Assembly (NCBI RefSeq): GCF_036346105.1 | Contig: NZ_CP107811.1 | Coordinates: 62,001-126,000, forward strand | Direction: 5' to 3' | Origin: Streptomyces sp. NBC_00539 | GTDB lineage: Bacteria; Actinomycetota; Actinomycetes; Streptomycetales; Streptomycetaceae | Length of the DNA stretch: 64,000 nt | Part shown: positions 1-8,658 of the stretch, piece by piece | Position numbering within the stretch: position 1 is the stretch's first letter | How the letters are laid out: each line of letters opens with the position of its first letter | Notes under the pieces: model-generated | Databases searched by the model: none | Seen by the model: the letters and a program-made list of their open reading frames with translations, nothing else | Told to the model about the DNA's origin: nothing | Made by a program: the position numbers and the translations under genes

Positions 1-898
1 GCTCGGCGGCGTCGCAGATGTCCTTGTAGCCGAGGACCACGAGGGTGGTGTGCTTGGGCACCGGCACGAGCTTCAGCTCCGCGCGCAGGACCGTGACCAG
101 CGTGGACTCCGAACCGGTGAGCAGTCCGGCGACGTCGAAATCGTGCTCGGGAAGCAGCGAATCGAGGTTGTAGCCGGATACGCGCCGAGGGATGTCCGGG
201 TATCGTGCGCGCACGACGTCGGCGTACCGGTCGCGCAAAGCGGTCAAGCCGCGGTACAGCTCCGCTTGCCGGTCATGGCCAGAGGTCAGCCGTTCCAGCT
301 CTTCCTCGTCGGTCGGACCGACCCACATGCGCAGGCCGTCGTAGGTGAGTACTTCCAAGCGGTGGAGGTTGTCGACGACTTTGCCGTATGCCTGGGCCGT
401 CGACCCGCACGAATTGTTGCCGATCATTCCCCCGATGGTGCAGTTCGGGTGAGTGGCCGGCCGGGGCCCGTACTGCAAGCCCTGTGCGGCGAGCCGGCGA
501 TTCAGATCGTCCAGCACGATGCCGGGCTCCACTACGCACCGTCTGTTATCGGCATCCACCGACAGCAGACGATTGCAGTATTTGCTCCAGTCGATGACGA
601 CCGCGGTGTTGCAGCACTCGCCGGCCAGGCTCGTGCCTCCGCCACGGGAGAGCAGTGGTGCCTGGTGTTCCCTGCAGACCGCCACGGCCGCCTCCGCCGC
701 TTCCACCGTTCGCGGGATGACGACGCCGATGGGCACTTGGCGGTAGTTGGAAGCGTCCGTGGAATAGGCGGCGCGCGTGCCGGCATCGAAGCGCACCTCG
801 CCGTCCACTCTGGAGCGCAGATCCCGTTCGAGGGTGGCGACGTCGATGGTCTCGGATGCACGCCGGACAACGGGGAGGGGCAGATCGACCGGGTCCAT
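1..898 (-). CDS. FAD-linked oxidase, N-terminal part (runs off window start)
   Basis: The reverse strand reads open from an ATG at 898, preceded by a GGAAGG ribosome-binding site, to the window edge (about 299 residues). It carries the FAD-binding fold of the glycolate oxidase/D-lactate dehydrogenase group: SRGGGTSLAGE near residue 84 and THPNCTIGGMIGNNSCG near residue 145, the nucleotide- and FAD-contacting loops of PCMH-type flavoproteins. Family members oxidise 2-hydroxy acids; the substrate cannot be told from this half. Later parts of the protein lie outside the window. It sits 115 bases downstream of a truncated ctaD on the same strand, an unusual neighbour that suggests a rearrangement junction between them. 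Confidence 0.85.
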   Translation of the reverse strand, partial: MDPVDLPLPVVRRASETIDVATLERDLRSRVDGEVRFDAGTRAAYSTDASNYRQVPIGVVIPRTVEAAEAAVAVCREHQAPLLSRGGGTSLAGECCNTAVVIDWSKYCNRLLSVDADNRRCVVEPGIVLDDLNRRLAAQGLQYGPRPATHPNCTIGGMIGNNSCGSTAQAYGKVVDNLHRLEVLTYDGLRMWVGPTDEEELERLTSGHDRQAELYRGLTALRDRYADVVRARYPDIPRRVSGYNLDSLLPEHDFDVAGLLTGSESTLVTVLRAELKLVPVPKHTTLVVLGYKDICDAAE

Positions 899-1013
899 GG
901 GAAGCCTTCCGCTCAAGAACACATACGAGAGGTCGGCGGCCGTCCACCCCTCAACCACCTCGAGCCGAAAGTGGGTGGTCGCGCCGTGCCTGCGCTTGCC
1001 TCACGGCATGTCC

Positions 1014-1241
1014 TCACCTCGTCTGCCGGCTGGCATGCCCCTGACCCGGCCGGGCCAGCTCTGCGCGCATCACCATGGCCAGCACCCCGGCCAAGAGGAA
1101 AAAGCCGAACGCGGTGATCAGGTACATGTGGGCGATGACCTTGTGATCCGTGGTCGTCACCCATCGCACCAACACCTGCCCTGAGGTCACACCCTTGCGT
1201 ACCTTCTCGGGCGATTCCGCGCCCTCGTCGACCGCCGTCAT
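1014..1241 (-). pseudogene. ctaD: truncated cytochrome c oxidase subunit I (ctaD) N-terminus
   Basis: This 75-residue frame starts MTAVDEGAE and contains VRWVTTTDHKVIAHMYLIT followed by a hydrophobic helix and VMRAELARPG. These are the first cytoplasmic segment and first transmembrane helix of actinobacterial aa3 oxidase subunit I, which is normally about 550-580 residues. After ARPGQGH the frame changes to unrelated residues and stops. All haem- and copper-binding helices are missing, so it cannot be an oxidase. It is best read as the 5' end of ctaD cut by a deletion or recombination just before the FAD oxidase gene. Confidence 0.75.
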
Positions 1242-1406
1242 ACGCGTCTCTTCCTGTTGAAACTGGACACGGTCGCGACTGCGCCACGAACGGCGAAACG
1301 GCAGCCCGCAGTGGTGCGCTCCCAACCACGTCGTGTAACCGTCTTCTCTCTCTGCGAAACCCTCTCACCACCCGCACCCGAAAAGAACACACGGGAGGAG
1401 GCTGTC

Positions 1407-1860
1407 ATGACGGTGCACAGTCATCACAGTGTTGCGCAGGTCAGTGGCGTTAAGAGCCTGCGCAGGAGTCAGCACGGTGATTCTCCGCCTGCTGATGCTG
1501 CTCGTGGCCCTGGTGCTGTGCCTGGCGCGCCGATGGCCCAACAGAACGGCCCCGAAGACGCGCAGACAACGAGCTCATCGGCGGCACGATCGTGTTCCGT
1601 TTCCGGCCGGTGTCCGAAGGGACATAGTGGCCGGGCGCACGCCCTTGTCCGCGGCCGCCTCACGTCCCCACGGCGGGGCGGAGATGGGCTCCGACGTACT
1701 CATCCTGCTCTGCGGGATGTGGCTGGTCGCCTCCCCAATCGTCATGGGATTACAGACGACGGCCGTGGGGTGAGAGCAATCGGATCTACGACGTGGCCCT
1801 CGGCGCCGCTCTCGTCGTGCCGGCGGCTGGCAGGCATGGCAGTGCCGCGGGCCGCCAAGC
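1407..1860 (+). pseudogene. decayed SPW-repeat-like small membrane protein
   Basis: An ATG at 1407 with a GGGAGGAGG ribosome-binding site begins MTVHSHHSVAQ, a start typical of SPW-repeat membrane proteins, but the frame soon loses likeness. A second frame at 1684-1773 encodes one helix (GSDVLILLCGMWLVASPIV) and stops, and the next helix-like stretch (ESNRIYDVALGAALVV) continues one frame over after a GGGG run near 1765. The pieces together look like one broken two-helix protein. The family assignment is tentative. Confidence 0.4.
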
Positions 1861-2424
1861 GCTGGAAAGCCCGGCGAAACCACGGGTGCACCGTCTCGGC
1901 CTGTTGAACCTGAGTCGGCCGCTCCCTGCCCGCAACCCTCAGCCCAGTGGCCGCGCCGTCGTGGTGAGCCAGACGGCCCAGGACCTTCGCGGACACCATC
2001 GTCGCCGCAGCGGTAACGGTCACTACAGCCCCCAGTGCAACGACGCCCAGCAGTACGGGCCACTGGCGTAGCTCATCGGTCGGCAGACCCTGTTCTGCGG
2101 CGAGGGTTCGACGAACGGACCCCGACACACGGCGCGGCCCCCCGCGTACGAAGGCATTTCAGGGCCGTAGTCGGCGAGCATCAGGAATAGGAACCATCCC
2201 CAGATCACCAAAGCCAGAAGCATCCACGCCAGCGACCAAGCCTCGATCCGGCGCGCGTCCTGACCGGCCTTCCTCGAATTCGCGGGTGCGGCTTCTGCAG
2301 AACCGGTTACTTCTTGAGCCGTTTCATCGGCTGCCCTTCGTTTCCCCCGATCTCTACGAACAACGACCACTTGCTCACATTTCGGCTGCGCCCCGGACCC
2401 GGAGCACCACCGGGCCATTGCCAC
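1742..2424 (-). pseudogene. two-helix membrane protein with a frameshift
   Basis: The first frame (2424 down to 2023) has a charged N-terminus, a helix (AWMLLALVIWGWFLFLML) and a loop with CRGPF, PQNRVCRP and PYCWASLHWG, where the cysteines suggest a disulfide-rich external loop. It stops just after a run of five G. Adding one G near 2030 would continue into the other frame, GAVVTVTAAATMVSAKVL, a second helix, and a basic tail. I read this as a single protein of about 200 residues broken by a one-base deletion. Function unknown. Confidence 0.5.
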
Positions 2425-2462
2425 GCCTGCCTGTCACGGCCACGGCCGGGGAGCCGCTTTGG

Positions 2463-2903
2463 TCACGGAAGGTCAGTGCGTCCCAGCCATGCTGGTTTCA
2501 CCGGCACTCCGTCCTCGTCGCGCTCTACCGCCAGTTCGAGCGGTACGGGAGCCGGTGTCAAAGGCGCCGTCGCCGGGGTCGTGGCCGAGGCTTCCTCAGC
2601 AGCGGCCGGCTCATCCTTGACCTGTTGCGCTGCTGCAGGGCGGTCTGTGTCGTCCAGGAGTTCGATAGCGGAGAAGCGGGTGGCGTGGGATTGCCACACG
2701 CCGTCGATAATCAGCAGAAATCCGTCGCCGTCGCGGAAGAGGCGCCGGCGCTTGGGGCTCCAGGGGTGCTCCGGCGTATAGTCGCGCGCCCTCCTCTCCA
2801 GCTCCGCCAGAGCCGTCTGACGCTCACCTTCGACGTGCGCCATCACGTACACCTCGGTGCGTCTACGCTCCGTTGTCGCCAGGATCAGTCCCCACGTCGT
2901 CAT
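2463..2903 (-). CDS. hypothetical soluble protein, 146 aa
   Basis: The frame starts MTTWGLILATTERRR and has a charged, well-mixed N-terminal 85 residues with ELERRARDYTPEHPWSPKRRR and a short strand-rich stretch (RLFRDGDGFLLIIDG), then an Ala/Pro/Thr-rich low-complexity segment and a charged tail. There is no signal peptide or membrane segment. The composition and coherent N-terminal domain argue for a real gene. I do not recognise a characterised family. It lies in a same-strand run of small genes between flotillin and the ctaD remnant. Confidence 0.7.
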   Translation of the reverse strand: MTTWGLILATTERRRTEVYVMAHVEGERQTALAELERRARDYTPEHPWSPKRRRLFRDGDGFLLIIDGVWQSHATRFSAIELLDDTDRPAAAQQVKDEPAAAEEASATTPATAPLTPAPVPLELAVERDEDGVPVKPAWLGRTDLP

Positions 2904-2966
2904 GGCCGCCTCCTTCCGCCCGGGGCTCAGAACTTCGCTTATCCGTAAGCGCCGAGGGCGCGGTTC

Positions 2967-3242
2967 TCAGCGTTCTGTCGTGCTGGTGGCCGGCGCGGAC
3001 GTCCAAGGCGCGGGGTTGCCCGACACTGGCGGCCAGGCATATTCGTCCGGTGGCACACTCCATGTGGGCGCGGGCTCGGGCGCGAAGGGGCCTGTCCGAT
3101 TCGCCATGAGGAGCATCATGGTCCCTGCGAAGAGGAGGGAGACGATGATCAAAGTGAGGCCGATGGGATTGCGCGGGTTGTAGTAGTACCTCTGGGTGCC
3201 CCATTGGCTTCGTCTGAACACCGGCTCACGGTCGTGGTCCAC
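2967..3242 (-). CDS. small single-pass membrane protein, 91 aa
   Basis: It starts MDHDREPVFRRSQWG and has a basic and aromatic N-terminus (TQRYYYNPRNP), then one hydrophobic helix around residues 27-46 (IGLTLIIVSLLFAGTMMLLM), then a Pro/Trp-rich tail. The orientation rule predicts the N-terminus inside and the tail outside. It lies 92 bases downstream of the flotillin stop, with a hairpin in between, so it is probably transcribed separately from flotillin. No function is evident. Confidence 0.65.
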   Translation of the reverse strand: MDHDREPVFRRSQWGTQRYYYNPRNPIGLTLIIVSLLFAGTMMLLMANRTGPFAPEPAPTWSVPPDEYAWPPVSGNPAPWTSAPATSTTER

Positions 3243-3292
3243 TTGCTCTTCCCCGTTTCACGTCTGAGTCTTGCCCTGCTCACGGCTTGAAG

Positions 3293-3312
3293 GCCCGCTC
3301 CCCAGGGCGGGC
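3293..3312 (-). terminator. hairpin downstream of flotillin gene
   Basis: GCCCGC at 3293-3298 and GCGGGC at 3307-3312 form a 6-bp stem with an 8-base loop, about 20 bases past the flotillin stop codon. There is no T-tract, which is common for terminators in this kind of genome. Confidence 0.5.
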
Positions 3313-3333
3313 GCCCCGACAGCTCGTGGATAG

Positions 3334-4845
3334 CTATCCGGCGATTTCGATCTTGCCGTTGGGCGTGCTCGTCTCGGGTTTGGCGGTGGTGAGGTTGCCC
3401 AGGAGCCCGGCGAGGTCGACGCCGGTGGTGGAGGAGAGGAGTTCCATGCCCTGGGCGACGTTGTCGGTGACCGTGCGGGAGAGTTTGCTCGCGCCGTCGG
3501 TGGAGATGACGGTCATCTTGTCGATGGCGGAAAGTGGTTCGGCGGCCTTGGCGACGACCTGCGGGAGGACCTCGACCAGCATCTGGATCTTCGCGGCGTC
3601 GCCGTAGCTTTCGAAGGCTTCGGCTTTCTTCTGCATGGCCTCGGCCTCGGCTGATCCCTTGGCCAAGATGGCGGAGGCTTCGGCGGTGCCCTCCAGGCGT
3701 ACGGCGTCGGCGATGGCGGCGCGGCGGGCGAGTTCGGCCTCGCCTCGCTTGGCGCCCTCGATGGCCTCGGCCTCGGCAAGCGCGGAGCGGCGCTGCTTCT
3801 CACCCTCACCGGTCAGCCGGGCGCGCTCGGCCTCGGCCTGGGCGGCGGCGATGGCCGCCAGGCGCTCGGCTTCGGCCTGCTTGACGCGGGCGACGCGAAG
3901 GGCTTCGGCTTCCTGTTCGGCTTGGTAGCGGCGGGCGTCGGCGGGCTTGCGGACCTGGGTGTCGAGCTGGCGGTCGGTCAGGGCCGCTTGGCGTTCGGCG
4001 ACCTTCTCTTGCTCGGTGAGGATCTGCTGCTGCCGGTCGGCATCCGCCAGCGGGCCGGCGGCGTTGGCCTGGGCGGTGGCCGCGTCGGTCTCCGCCTTGA
4101 TCTCCGCCTGGCGCAGGTACAGGGTGCGCTGGGCGACGGCGATCTCCTCCTCCGCCTTGAGGCGGGCCTGTTCGGCGGCTTGGCGGGAGTTGGCCTCGGC
4201 GATGTCGGCTTCCTGCTTGGCGCGTGCGGCTTCGGGCCGGCCGAGGTCTTCGAGGTAGGAGCCTTCGGTGGTGATGTCCTGGATCTGGAAGGCGTCCAGC
4301 ACCAGGCCTTGGCCGGACAGGCTGGCCTCGGCCTCCTCGGCGACCTGTCCGGCGAACGCGGCGCGGTCGCGGATGATGTCCTCGACCGACATGCGGCCCA
4401 CGATCGCGCGCAGGGCTCCGGAGAGCACTTCCTGGGTGAATCCGACGATGCCGTCCTGCTGCTGGAGGAAGCGCTGGGCGGCGGCGCGGATGGCGTCTTC
4501 GTTGCCGCCGACCTTGACGATCGCGACGCCTTCGAGGTTGGCCTTGATTCCGCGTAGCGTGACGGCGCCCCGGACGGCGATCGGGATGTGGCGGCTGGAG
4601 AGGTCGAGGGAGTAGCGCTGCTGCACGAACGGGACGACGAAGACGCCGCCGCCGACGACGACCTTTTGGCCGCTGTTGTCGGTGGATATCTGCCCGGTGT
4701 CGGGGTCGGTGGACTTCTTTCCCCGGCGGCCGGTGATGATGAATGCCTCGCTGGGGCCTGCGACCTTGTAGCGGGTGACGACGACCAGGGCGAGCAGGAC
4801 GAGGAGTACGAGCACTCCCACGACCGCGATGACGACTGAACTCAT
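3334..4845 (-). CDS. flotillin family membrane-scaffold protein
   Basis: This 503-residue protein has an N-terminal membrane anchor (residues 3-24), then an SPFH/PHB domain (about 28-180; KVAGPSEAFIITG, GGGVFVVPFVQQRYSLDLS, EVLSGALRAIVGRM). A long Ala/Glu/Arg-rich coiled coil follows (about 200-420) and a short C-terminal flotillin tail. Bacterial flotillins oligomerise in functional membrane microdomains and affect signalling, secretion and fluidity. The length and domain order match full-length FloT/YqiK proteins. The NfeD-like gene lies directly upstream on the same strand with a 70-base gap, the usual flotillin partner arrangement, so the two are probably co-transcribed. The ATG at 4845 follows a strong GGGGGG-rich ribosome-binding site. 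Confidence 0.93.
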   Translation of the reverse strand: MSSVVIAVVGVLVLLVLLALVVVTRYKVAGPSEAFIITGRRGKKSTDPDTGQISTDNSGQKVVVGGGVFVVPFVQQRYSLDLSSRHIPIAVRGAVTLRGIKANLEGVAIVKVGGNEDAIRAAAQRFLQQQDGIVGFTQEVLSGALRAIVGRMSVEDIIRDRAAFAGQVAEEAEASLSGQGLVLDAFQIQDITTEGSYLEDLGRPEAARAKQEADIAEANSRQAAEQARLKAEEEIAVAQRTLYLRQAEIKAETDAATAQANAAGPLADADRQQQILTEQEKVAERQAALTDRQLDTQVRKPADARRYQAEQEAEALRVARVKQAEAERLAAIAAAQAEAERARLTGEGEKQRRSALAEAEAIEGAKRGEAELARRAAIADAVRLEGTAEASAILAKGSAEAEAMQKKAEAFESYGDAAKIQMLVEVLPQVVAKAAEPLSAIDKMTVISTDGASKLSRTVTDNVAQGMELLSSTTGVDLAGLLGNLTTAKPETSTPNGKIEIAG

Positions 4846-4915
4846 GGTTGATCCCCCCTGCCCGCTCTCGGTCGAGGGGACAGATCGGTGGTGGATGAGA
4901 GAGTGAAACAGCTGG

Positions 4916-5425
4916 TCAGTGCTCGACGGCGCGGACGCTGACCGAGGAGGACGACGGCGTCGCCGTCACCCAGATCTCCGCGCCCCGGGCCAGTGGCCTC
5001 TCGGCGGTTGCCGCGTACTTGGCCGGTTGGCCACCATGGCGCAGCAGGACCTCGCCGTAGCCGCCCGCCGGGATGGCGGTGAGCACGATCCCGGCGGAGC
5101 CGAGGAGTTCGGCGGCGCGCGGGGCGGCCCCGCTGCCGGCGCGGGCGAGGGCGCGGCTGAACCGGTACGTCAGCCAGCCGGCCCCCGCACCGGCCACGGC
5201 TCCCGCGGCGGCTGCCGCTCCCGGCCCGAAGCCTGTGGCCCCGAGCACGATCGCCCCTGTGAAACCGAGCATCGAAGTGAAGCCCGCGACCACCGGCAGC
5301 GACAGCCATCCGTCGAACAGTCCGTCCAGGGCGCCGTCGAAGATCCCCTCCAGCACCCCGTCGAACACCAGCGAACAGGCCAGCAGGGCGATTCCCCCGA
5401 TGCCGAGACCCAGAAATAAGCCCAT
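4916..5425 (-). CDS. NfeD-like membrane protein, probable flotillin partner
   Basis: The start is placed at the ATG of MGLFLGLGIGG because GGAGGTG lies just upstream; the frame is open further but without a site. The 169-residue protein has two or three N-terminal hydrophobic segments with an unusual acidic linker (FDGVLEGIFDGALDGLFDG), a Gly/Ala-rich helix, then a soluble C-terminal domain (SAGIVLTAIPAGGYGEVLLR, RGAEIWVTATPSSSSVSV) that fits the OB-fold of NfeD proteins. NfeD proteins accompany flotillins and probably bind or stabilise them at the membrane. It is upstream of the flotillin gene on the same strand. Confidence 0.75.
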   Translation of the reverse strand: MGLFLGLGIGGIALLACSLVFDGVLEGIFDGALDGLFDGWLSLPVVAGFTSMLGFTGAIVLGATGFGPGAAAAAGAVAGAGAGWLTYRFSRALARAGSGAAPRAAELLGSAGIVLTAIPAGGYGEVLLRHGGQPAKYAATAERPLARGAEIWVTATPSSSSVSVRAVEH

Positions 5426-5780
5426 GAGCACCTCCCTGCTTGGCACGCGTTCGCGCCGGACAACGGCATCGTGCCGGAGCGGGCGGTTGCCGCACATTGC
5501 CTACCTTCGGCAATCTTCACGGGGCTTTAGCGCAGAACCGGCAACCCGGCCGGCCGCCAACGCGCGCACACGACGCCGTCGCCTGGACTGGCAGAGGCGG
5601 TGTCGGTTGTGGCCCAACCAGCGTCCCGAGTGGCTCCTGACTCCGGGATTCGTCCTGCCAGCCTGCCCTTCGCATACCGCAGACCGCGGCGGCGCTGAAG
5701 CTACGGCTCGTGACAGAGTCCGAAGTCTTCCTGTGGTGACAGACCATGCGGGGCGTCGCACCTCACGTGCCGGGTGCTCC
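5426..5780. other. intergenic, no gene recognised
   Basis: This stretch separates the NfeD/flotillin pair from the small membrane protein at 5781. Reading frames here are Arg/Ser/Pro-rich and look like chance frames. The first hundred bases upstream of 5425 should hold the NfeD/flotillin promoter, but I cannot point to clear boxes. Confidence 0.4.
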
Positions 5781-6119
5781 TCAGCGGCGCTGCGAACCGC
5801 GGGCTAGGCATTCTGGGGGCGCCGGACGTCGGGCGAGTTGAGCGGCTCGGATAAGGCAGACGATGGTTGCCGCACCGAAAGCGGCCCCTGCCGCCGTGCA
5901 TCCGGTCAAGACAGCGGCGGGCGCGTGCAGCAAGCGGGGAAGAGTGTTGAGGGGCGCGGCGGCGTACAAGCAGAACATGGCCCAGGCGTACGGGATGGCG
6001 GCGGAGCGGACGGGCAGGCCCGGCGGGGCCCAGCCGGCGAGAATGGCCACGGGGAAGGGAAGGATGAGGAGGGTGGCCGCCACAAGGGCGGTGGCCTGGT
6101 AGACCAGGTTCAGATCCAT
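5781..6119 (-). CDS. small three-helix membrane protein, paralogue A
   Basis: The start is placed at MDLNLVYQATALVA because helix 1 begins there and an AGAGAGGT-like site precedes it. The 112 residues form about three transmembrane helices (TALVAATLLILPFPVAILAGW; AWAMFCLYAAAPLNTLPRLL; AAGAAFGAATIVCLIRAA). The pattern ILPFPVAILAGW / FCLYAAAPLNTLPRLL matches VLPIPVGVLAGW / LCLYTLMPINAVPRML in the protein at 6859-7176, so the two are paralogues. Function unknown. It is soluble only in its short basic C-terminus. Confidence 0.7.
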   Translation of the reverse strand: MDLNLVYQATALVAATLLILPFPVAILAGWAPPGLPVRSAAIPYAWAMFCLYAAAPLNTLPRLLHAPAAVLTGCTAAGAAFGAATIVCLIRAAQLARRPAPPECLARGSQRR

Positions 6120-6648
6120 CGATACCTCTCTGCTGCGCCCGGCAGACAGTGCAGCGCTCTCGCTGAGGCGCAGGACTGACTCGAGTGGCAATGAACTGTG
6201 GTCCACTGCTCGGCCGGTTTCCCATCCTGCTCTCGGTCGCGGTCGGCCTCTGCACTTTGAACCGCGTGTCCCCTGGCCGGACGGCGTGGCGGGGAGGGTA
6301 CCGGGCTCCGCAGCAACATGGTGTCGGGGCGCGATCTACCGGTCGTGTGTCCGGCCAGGTGCCGTCGCACGCAGACCGTACGTCCTCAAAGAGGCGAGCT
6401 CGATGCTTGCGGGGTGGGGCGTGCCGACGGCACGGCGATTTCCTCCTTGGGGTTTCGCCGTCCGCACCGGTGGTCGAGGCCGTATGGGCGGCAGGGCAGC
6501 TGCGGCCGCCTCGGCATCGGAACTGGCCCCGGACGGCCCGTGCTGATGGGGGTCAACGGCTTGGACCTGGGCACACCGGCCAGACCACACGACTGCGTTA
6601 CGCCTAAGACCGGGGACCGGTGCGGCCATGCTGTCCACCAGCGGTCCG
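6120..6648. other. gap between the two paralogous membrane proteins, no gene recognised
   Basis: About 530 bases lie between paralogue A and the PGPGW-like gene. I saw no convincing coding frame on either strand. The frames present are Arg/Gly/Pro-rich and lack domains. Confidence 0.4.
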
Positions 6649-6855
6649 CTAATGGCGTCGGGCGGTGGAACCCAGCATGGCCAGACCGGTGATGAGGAGG
6701 GAAAGACCGATGACCACCAGGGGGGAGCCGGGGCCGGGAAGGACGAATAGAGCGGCGCCTGCCAAGGCGGTGGGCGCGCCCACCACTACCAGGCCTACGG
6801 CCAGACGGGACTCCGTGAGATTGCGGCGCGTCCAGGCCCTGACTCGCTTGTCCAC
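6649..6855 (-). CDS. PGPGW-type small transmembrane protein
   Basis: A 68-residue protein: basic N-terminus (MDKRVRAWTRRN), a helix (LAVGLVVVGAPTALAGAALF), the turn VLPGPGSPLVVIGL and a second helix (LLITGLAMLGS). A helix-PGPG-helix layout is the signature of the PGPGW putative membrane protein family; here the W after PGPG is replaced by S. Its start is only 3 bases after the stop of the gene at 6859-7176, so the two are one operon. Function unknown. Confidence 0.7.
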   Translation of the reverse strand: MDKRVRAWTRRNLTESRLAVGLVVVGAPTALAGAALFVLPGPGSPLVVIGLSLLITGLAMLGSTARRH

Positions 6856-6858
6856 TGG

Positions 6859-7176
6859 TCAGCTCACTCGGGTGGGGGTACGGCCTACGGCGCGTTCGGC
6901 GCGGATGAAGAAGACGGCAGAAGCCGCGAGGGAGACGAACCCGAGCAAGGTGCAGGCCGTCACGGTGTCCGCGGACGCGTCCAGCATTCGGGGGACGGCG
7001 TTGATCGGCATGAGGGTGTAGAGGCAGAGGACTGCCCGGGCGTGGAGGCGGGCAGCCGACCACCGTCCCCGGAAGCGGCGTGGCGTCCAGCCGGCGAGGA
7101 CCCCCACGGGGATGGGCAGCACGAGCAGCGTGCCGACCGCGAGGGCAATCGCGTGGTAGGTGGGGTTGCCGTTCAT
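6859..7176 (-). CDS. small three-helix membrane protein, paralogue B
   Basis: The 105-residue protein starts MNGNPTYHAIALAV after a GGAAGGTCC site and has three helices. It shares LPIPVGVLAGW, LCLYTLMPINAVPRML and FFIRAERA with paralogue A at 5781-6119, including the conserved Pro, Asn and Arg around helix 2. It is transcribed with the PGPGW-like gene and is divergent from the antiporter operon at 7378, so the 201-base gap should contain promoters for both directions. Confidence 0.72.
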   Translation of the reverse strand: MNGNPTYHAIALAVGTLLVLPIPVGVLAGWTPRRFRGRWSAARLHARAVLCLYTLMPINAVPRMLDASADTVTACTLLGFVSLAASAVFFIRAERAVGRTPTRVS

Positions 7177-7377
7177 CGGACCTTCCTGGATCGAACGCCC
7201 ACGATAGGCGGCGTTTCGGTGGCATGTTCATGCTGGAGTCCGGCAAGGTTCGGTTCGCTCAACTGCTGTGAGGGAGCCGTCAACACGGCGTATGGGACGT
7301 GTAAAGTCCGCCGTGGTGTGCCGGGAAGCCTGGTCGGCGATAGGGAGAGCTCTCTTCGCGGATCGGGGTCTGACGTC

Positions 7378-8658
7378 ATGGTGCTCGTCGCTGTTTTCGG
7401 TGTGGCGCTGCTGGTCGCGGTGCTGCTGTCCGGCCTCGCGGCCAGGACCGTGTTGTCCACCTCTCTGCTGTTCCTGCTGGGCGGAGCGCTGGTCAGTGAC
7501 GGGTTCCTCGGGCTGATCCACATCACGGCCGACAGTGAGATCGTCTCGGTGACCGCTGATCTGGCCCTGTTCGCGGTGTTGTTCACCGACGGGATGCACG
7601 TTTCGTTTCCCAAGCTGCGGGAGAACTGGAAGAACCCGGCCCGCGCGTTGGGGCTGGGCATGCCGCTGGCCATGGCCGGGATGGCGCTGATCACCCACTA
7701 CCTGGTCGGGCTGGACTGGACGACGTCGTTCCTCGTCGGCGCGGTGCTCGCGCCGACCGATCCGGTGTTCGCGTCGGCGATCGTGGGCCGCAAGGAAGTG
7801 CCGGCCAAACTCAGGCAGTTGTTGAACGTGGAGAGCGGCATCAACGACGGGCTCGCGCTACCCGTCGTCCTGCTTCTCATCGCCGCGGCCGGCCCCACCT
7901 CCGGTCAGGCGGATGCCTCCGTCGGGGAGATCGCTCTGGAACTCGGTCTCGGTCTGGTCTTCGGGGTGGTGCTGCCGCTGGTGGTGGCGGGTCTGGTTCG
8001 GCTGCGGCTGCTGGGGGCGGAGCCGAAGCTGCAGCCGTCGCTGCCGCTGGCGACTGGGGTCATTCTGTACGGGCTGTGCCACCTCACCCACGCCAACCCC
8101 TACCTTGCCGCGTTCTCCGCCGGCGCCGTCCTGGCCTCCGTCTCGCCCGACGCGAAGTCGGTCTTCGAGCCGCTCGGCGAGATGCTCGCGGAGCTGGCGA
8201 AGTTCGCCGCGCTTCTGGTCTTCGGCGCGCTGCTGACCCCGGCCCTGCTCGGTGATCTGTCGGTGGGCGGGTACGTGGCCGTGGTGCTGGCGATCGTCCT
8301 GATCCGCCCGGCTTCGCTGTGGGTGTCGCTGCTGGGGGCGCGGATCGGGCGGCGGGAGAAGCTGGTAGCCGCCTGGTTTGGTCCGAAGGGCTTCGCGTCC
8401 GTCGTCTACGGCCTGCTCGTTCTCCAGGCCAGCATCCCCGAGGGTGAGGAGGCGTACACGCTGATCGCCGTCTGCATCGCCTTCTCGATCATCGCCCACT
8501 CCAGCACCGACGTGCCGATCGCCCGCCTCTTCGACGTGGAAGACCTCGCCGGTATCCCCGGCGACGACGACCACGGCGCTCCCACCCCGCAGTCGACCGA
8601 TGACACTCCCACCTCGAACCGTGGACTCGACCAGGAGAAGCCCCATGATCGCCCGTGA
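7378..8658 (+). CDS. cation:proton antiporter (CPA1-type sodium/hydrogen exchanger)
   Basis: A 426-residue polytopic membrane protein with about 12 helices from MVLVAVFGVALLVAVLL. It contains the exchanger core: LAPTDPVFASAIVG and LNVESGINDGLALPVVLL, where the Asp of GINDG is the expected ion-translocating acid. A short Asp/Pro/Thr-rich cytoplasmic tail follows. CPA1 antiporters swap Na+ or K+ for H+. The ATG at 7378 is chosen because it begins the first helix; upstream in-frame sequence is Arg/Pro-rich. Its 3' end overlaps the CBS protein gene by 14 bases, so the two are translationally coupled. Confidence 0.88.
   Translation: MVLVAVFGVALLVAVLLSGLAARTVLSTSLLFLLGGALVSDGFLGLIHITADSEIVSVTADLALFAVLFTDGMHVSFPKLRENWKNPARALGLGMPLAMAGMALITHYLVGLDWTTSFLVGAVLAPTDPVFASAIVGRKEVPAKLRQLLNVESGINDGLALPVVLLLIAAAGPTSGQADASVGEIALELGLGLVFGVVLPLVVAGLVRLRLLGAEPKLQPSLPLATGVILYGLCHLTHANPYLAAFSAGAVLASVSPDAKSVFEPLGEMLAELAKFAALLVFGALLTPALLGDLSVGGYVAVVLAIVLIRPASLWVSLLGARIGRREKLVAAWFGPKGFASVVYGLLVLQASIPEGEEAYTLIAVCIAFSIIAHSSTDVPIARLFDVEDLAGIPGDDDHGAPTPQSTDDTPTSNRGLDQEKPHDRP

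Noticed and set aside
50-1117. Long forward open frame of 355 codons across the FAD oxidase and ctaD remnant.
   Set aside because: It is the antisense shadow of the FAD oxidase, whose frame has clear domain motifs; GC-rich codon bias creates such shadows.
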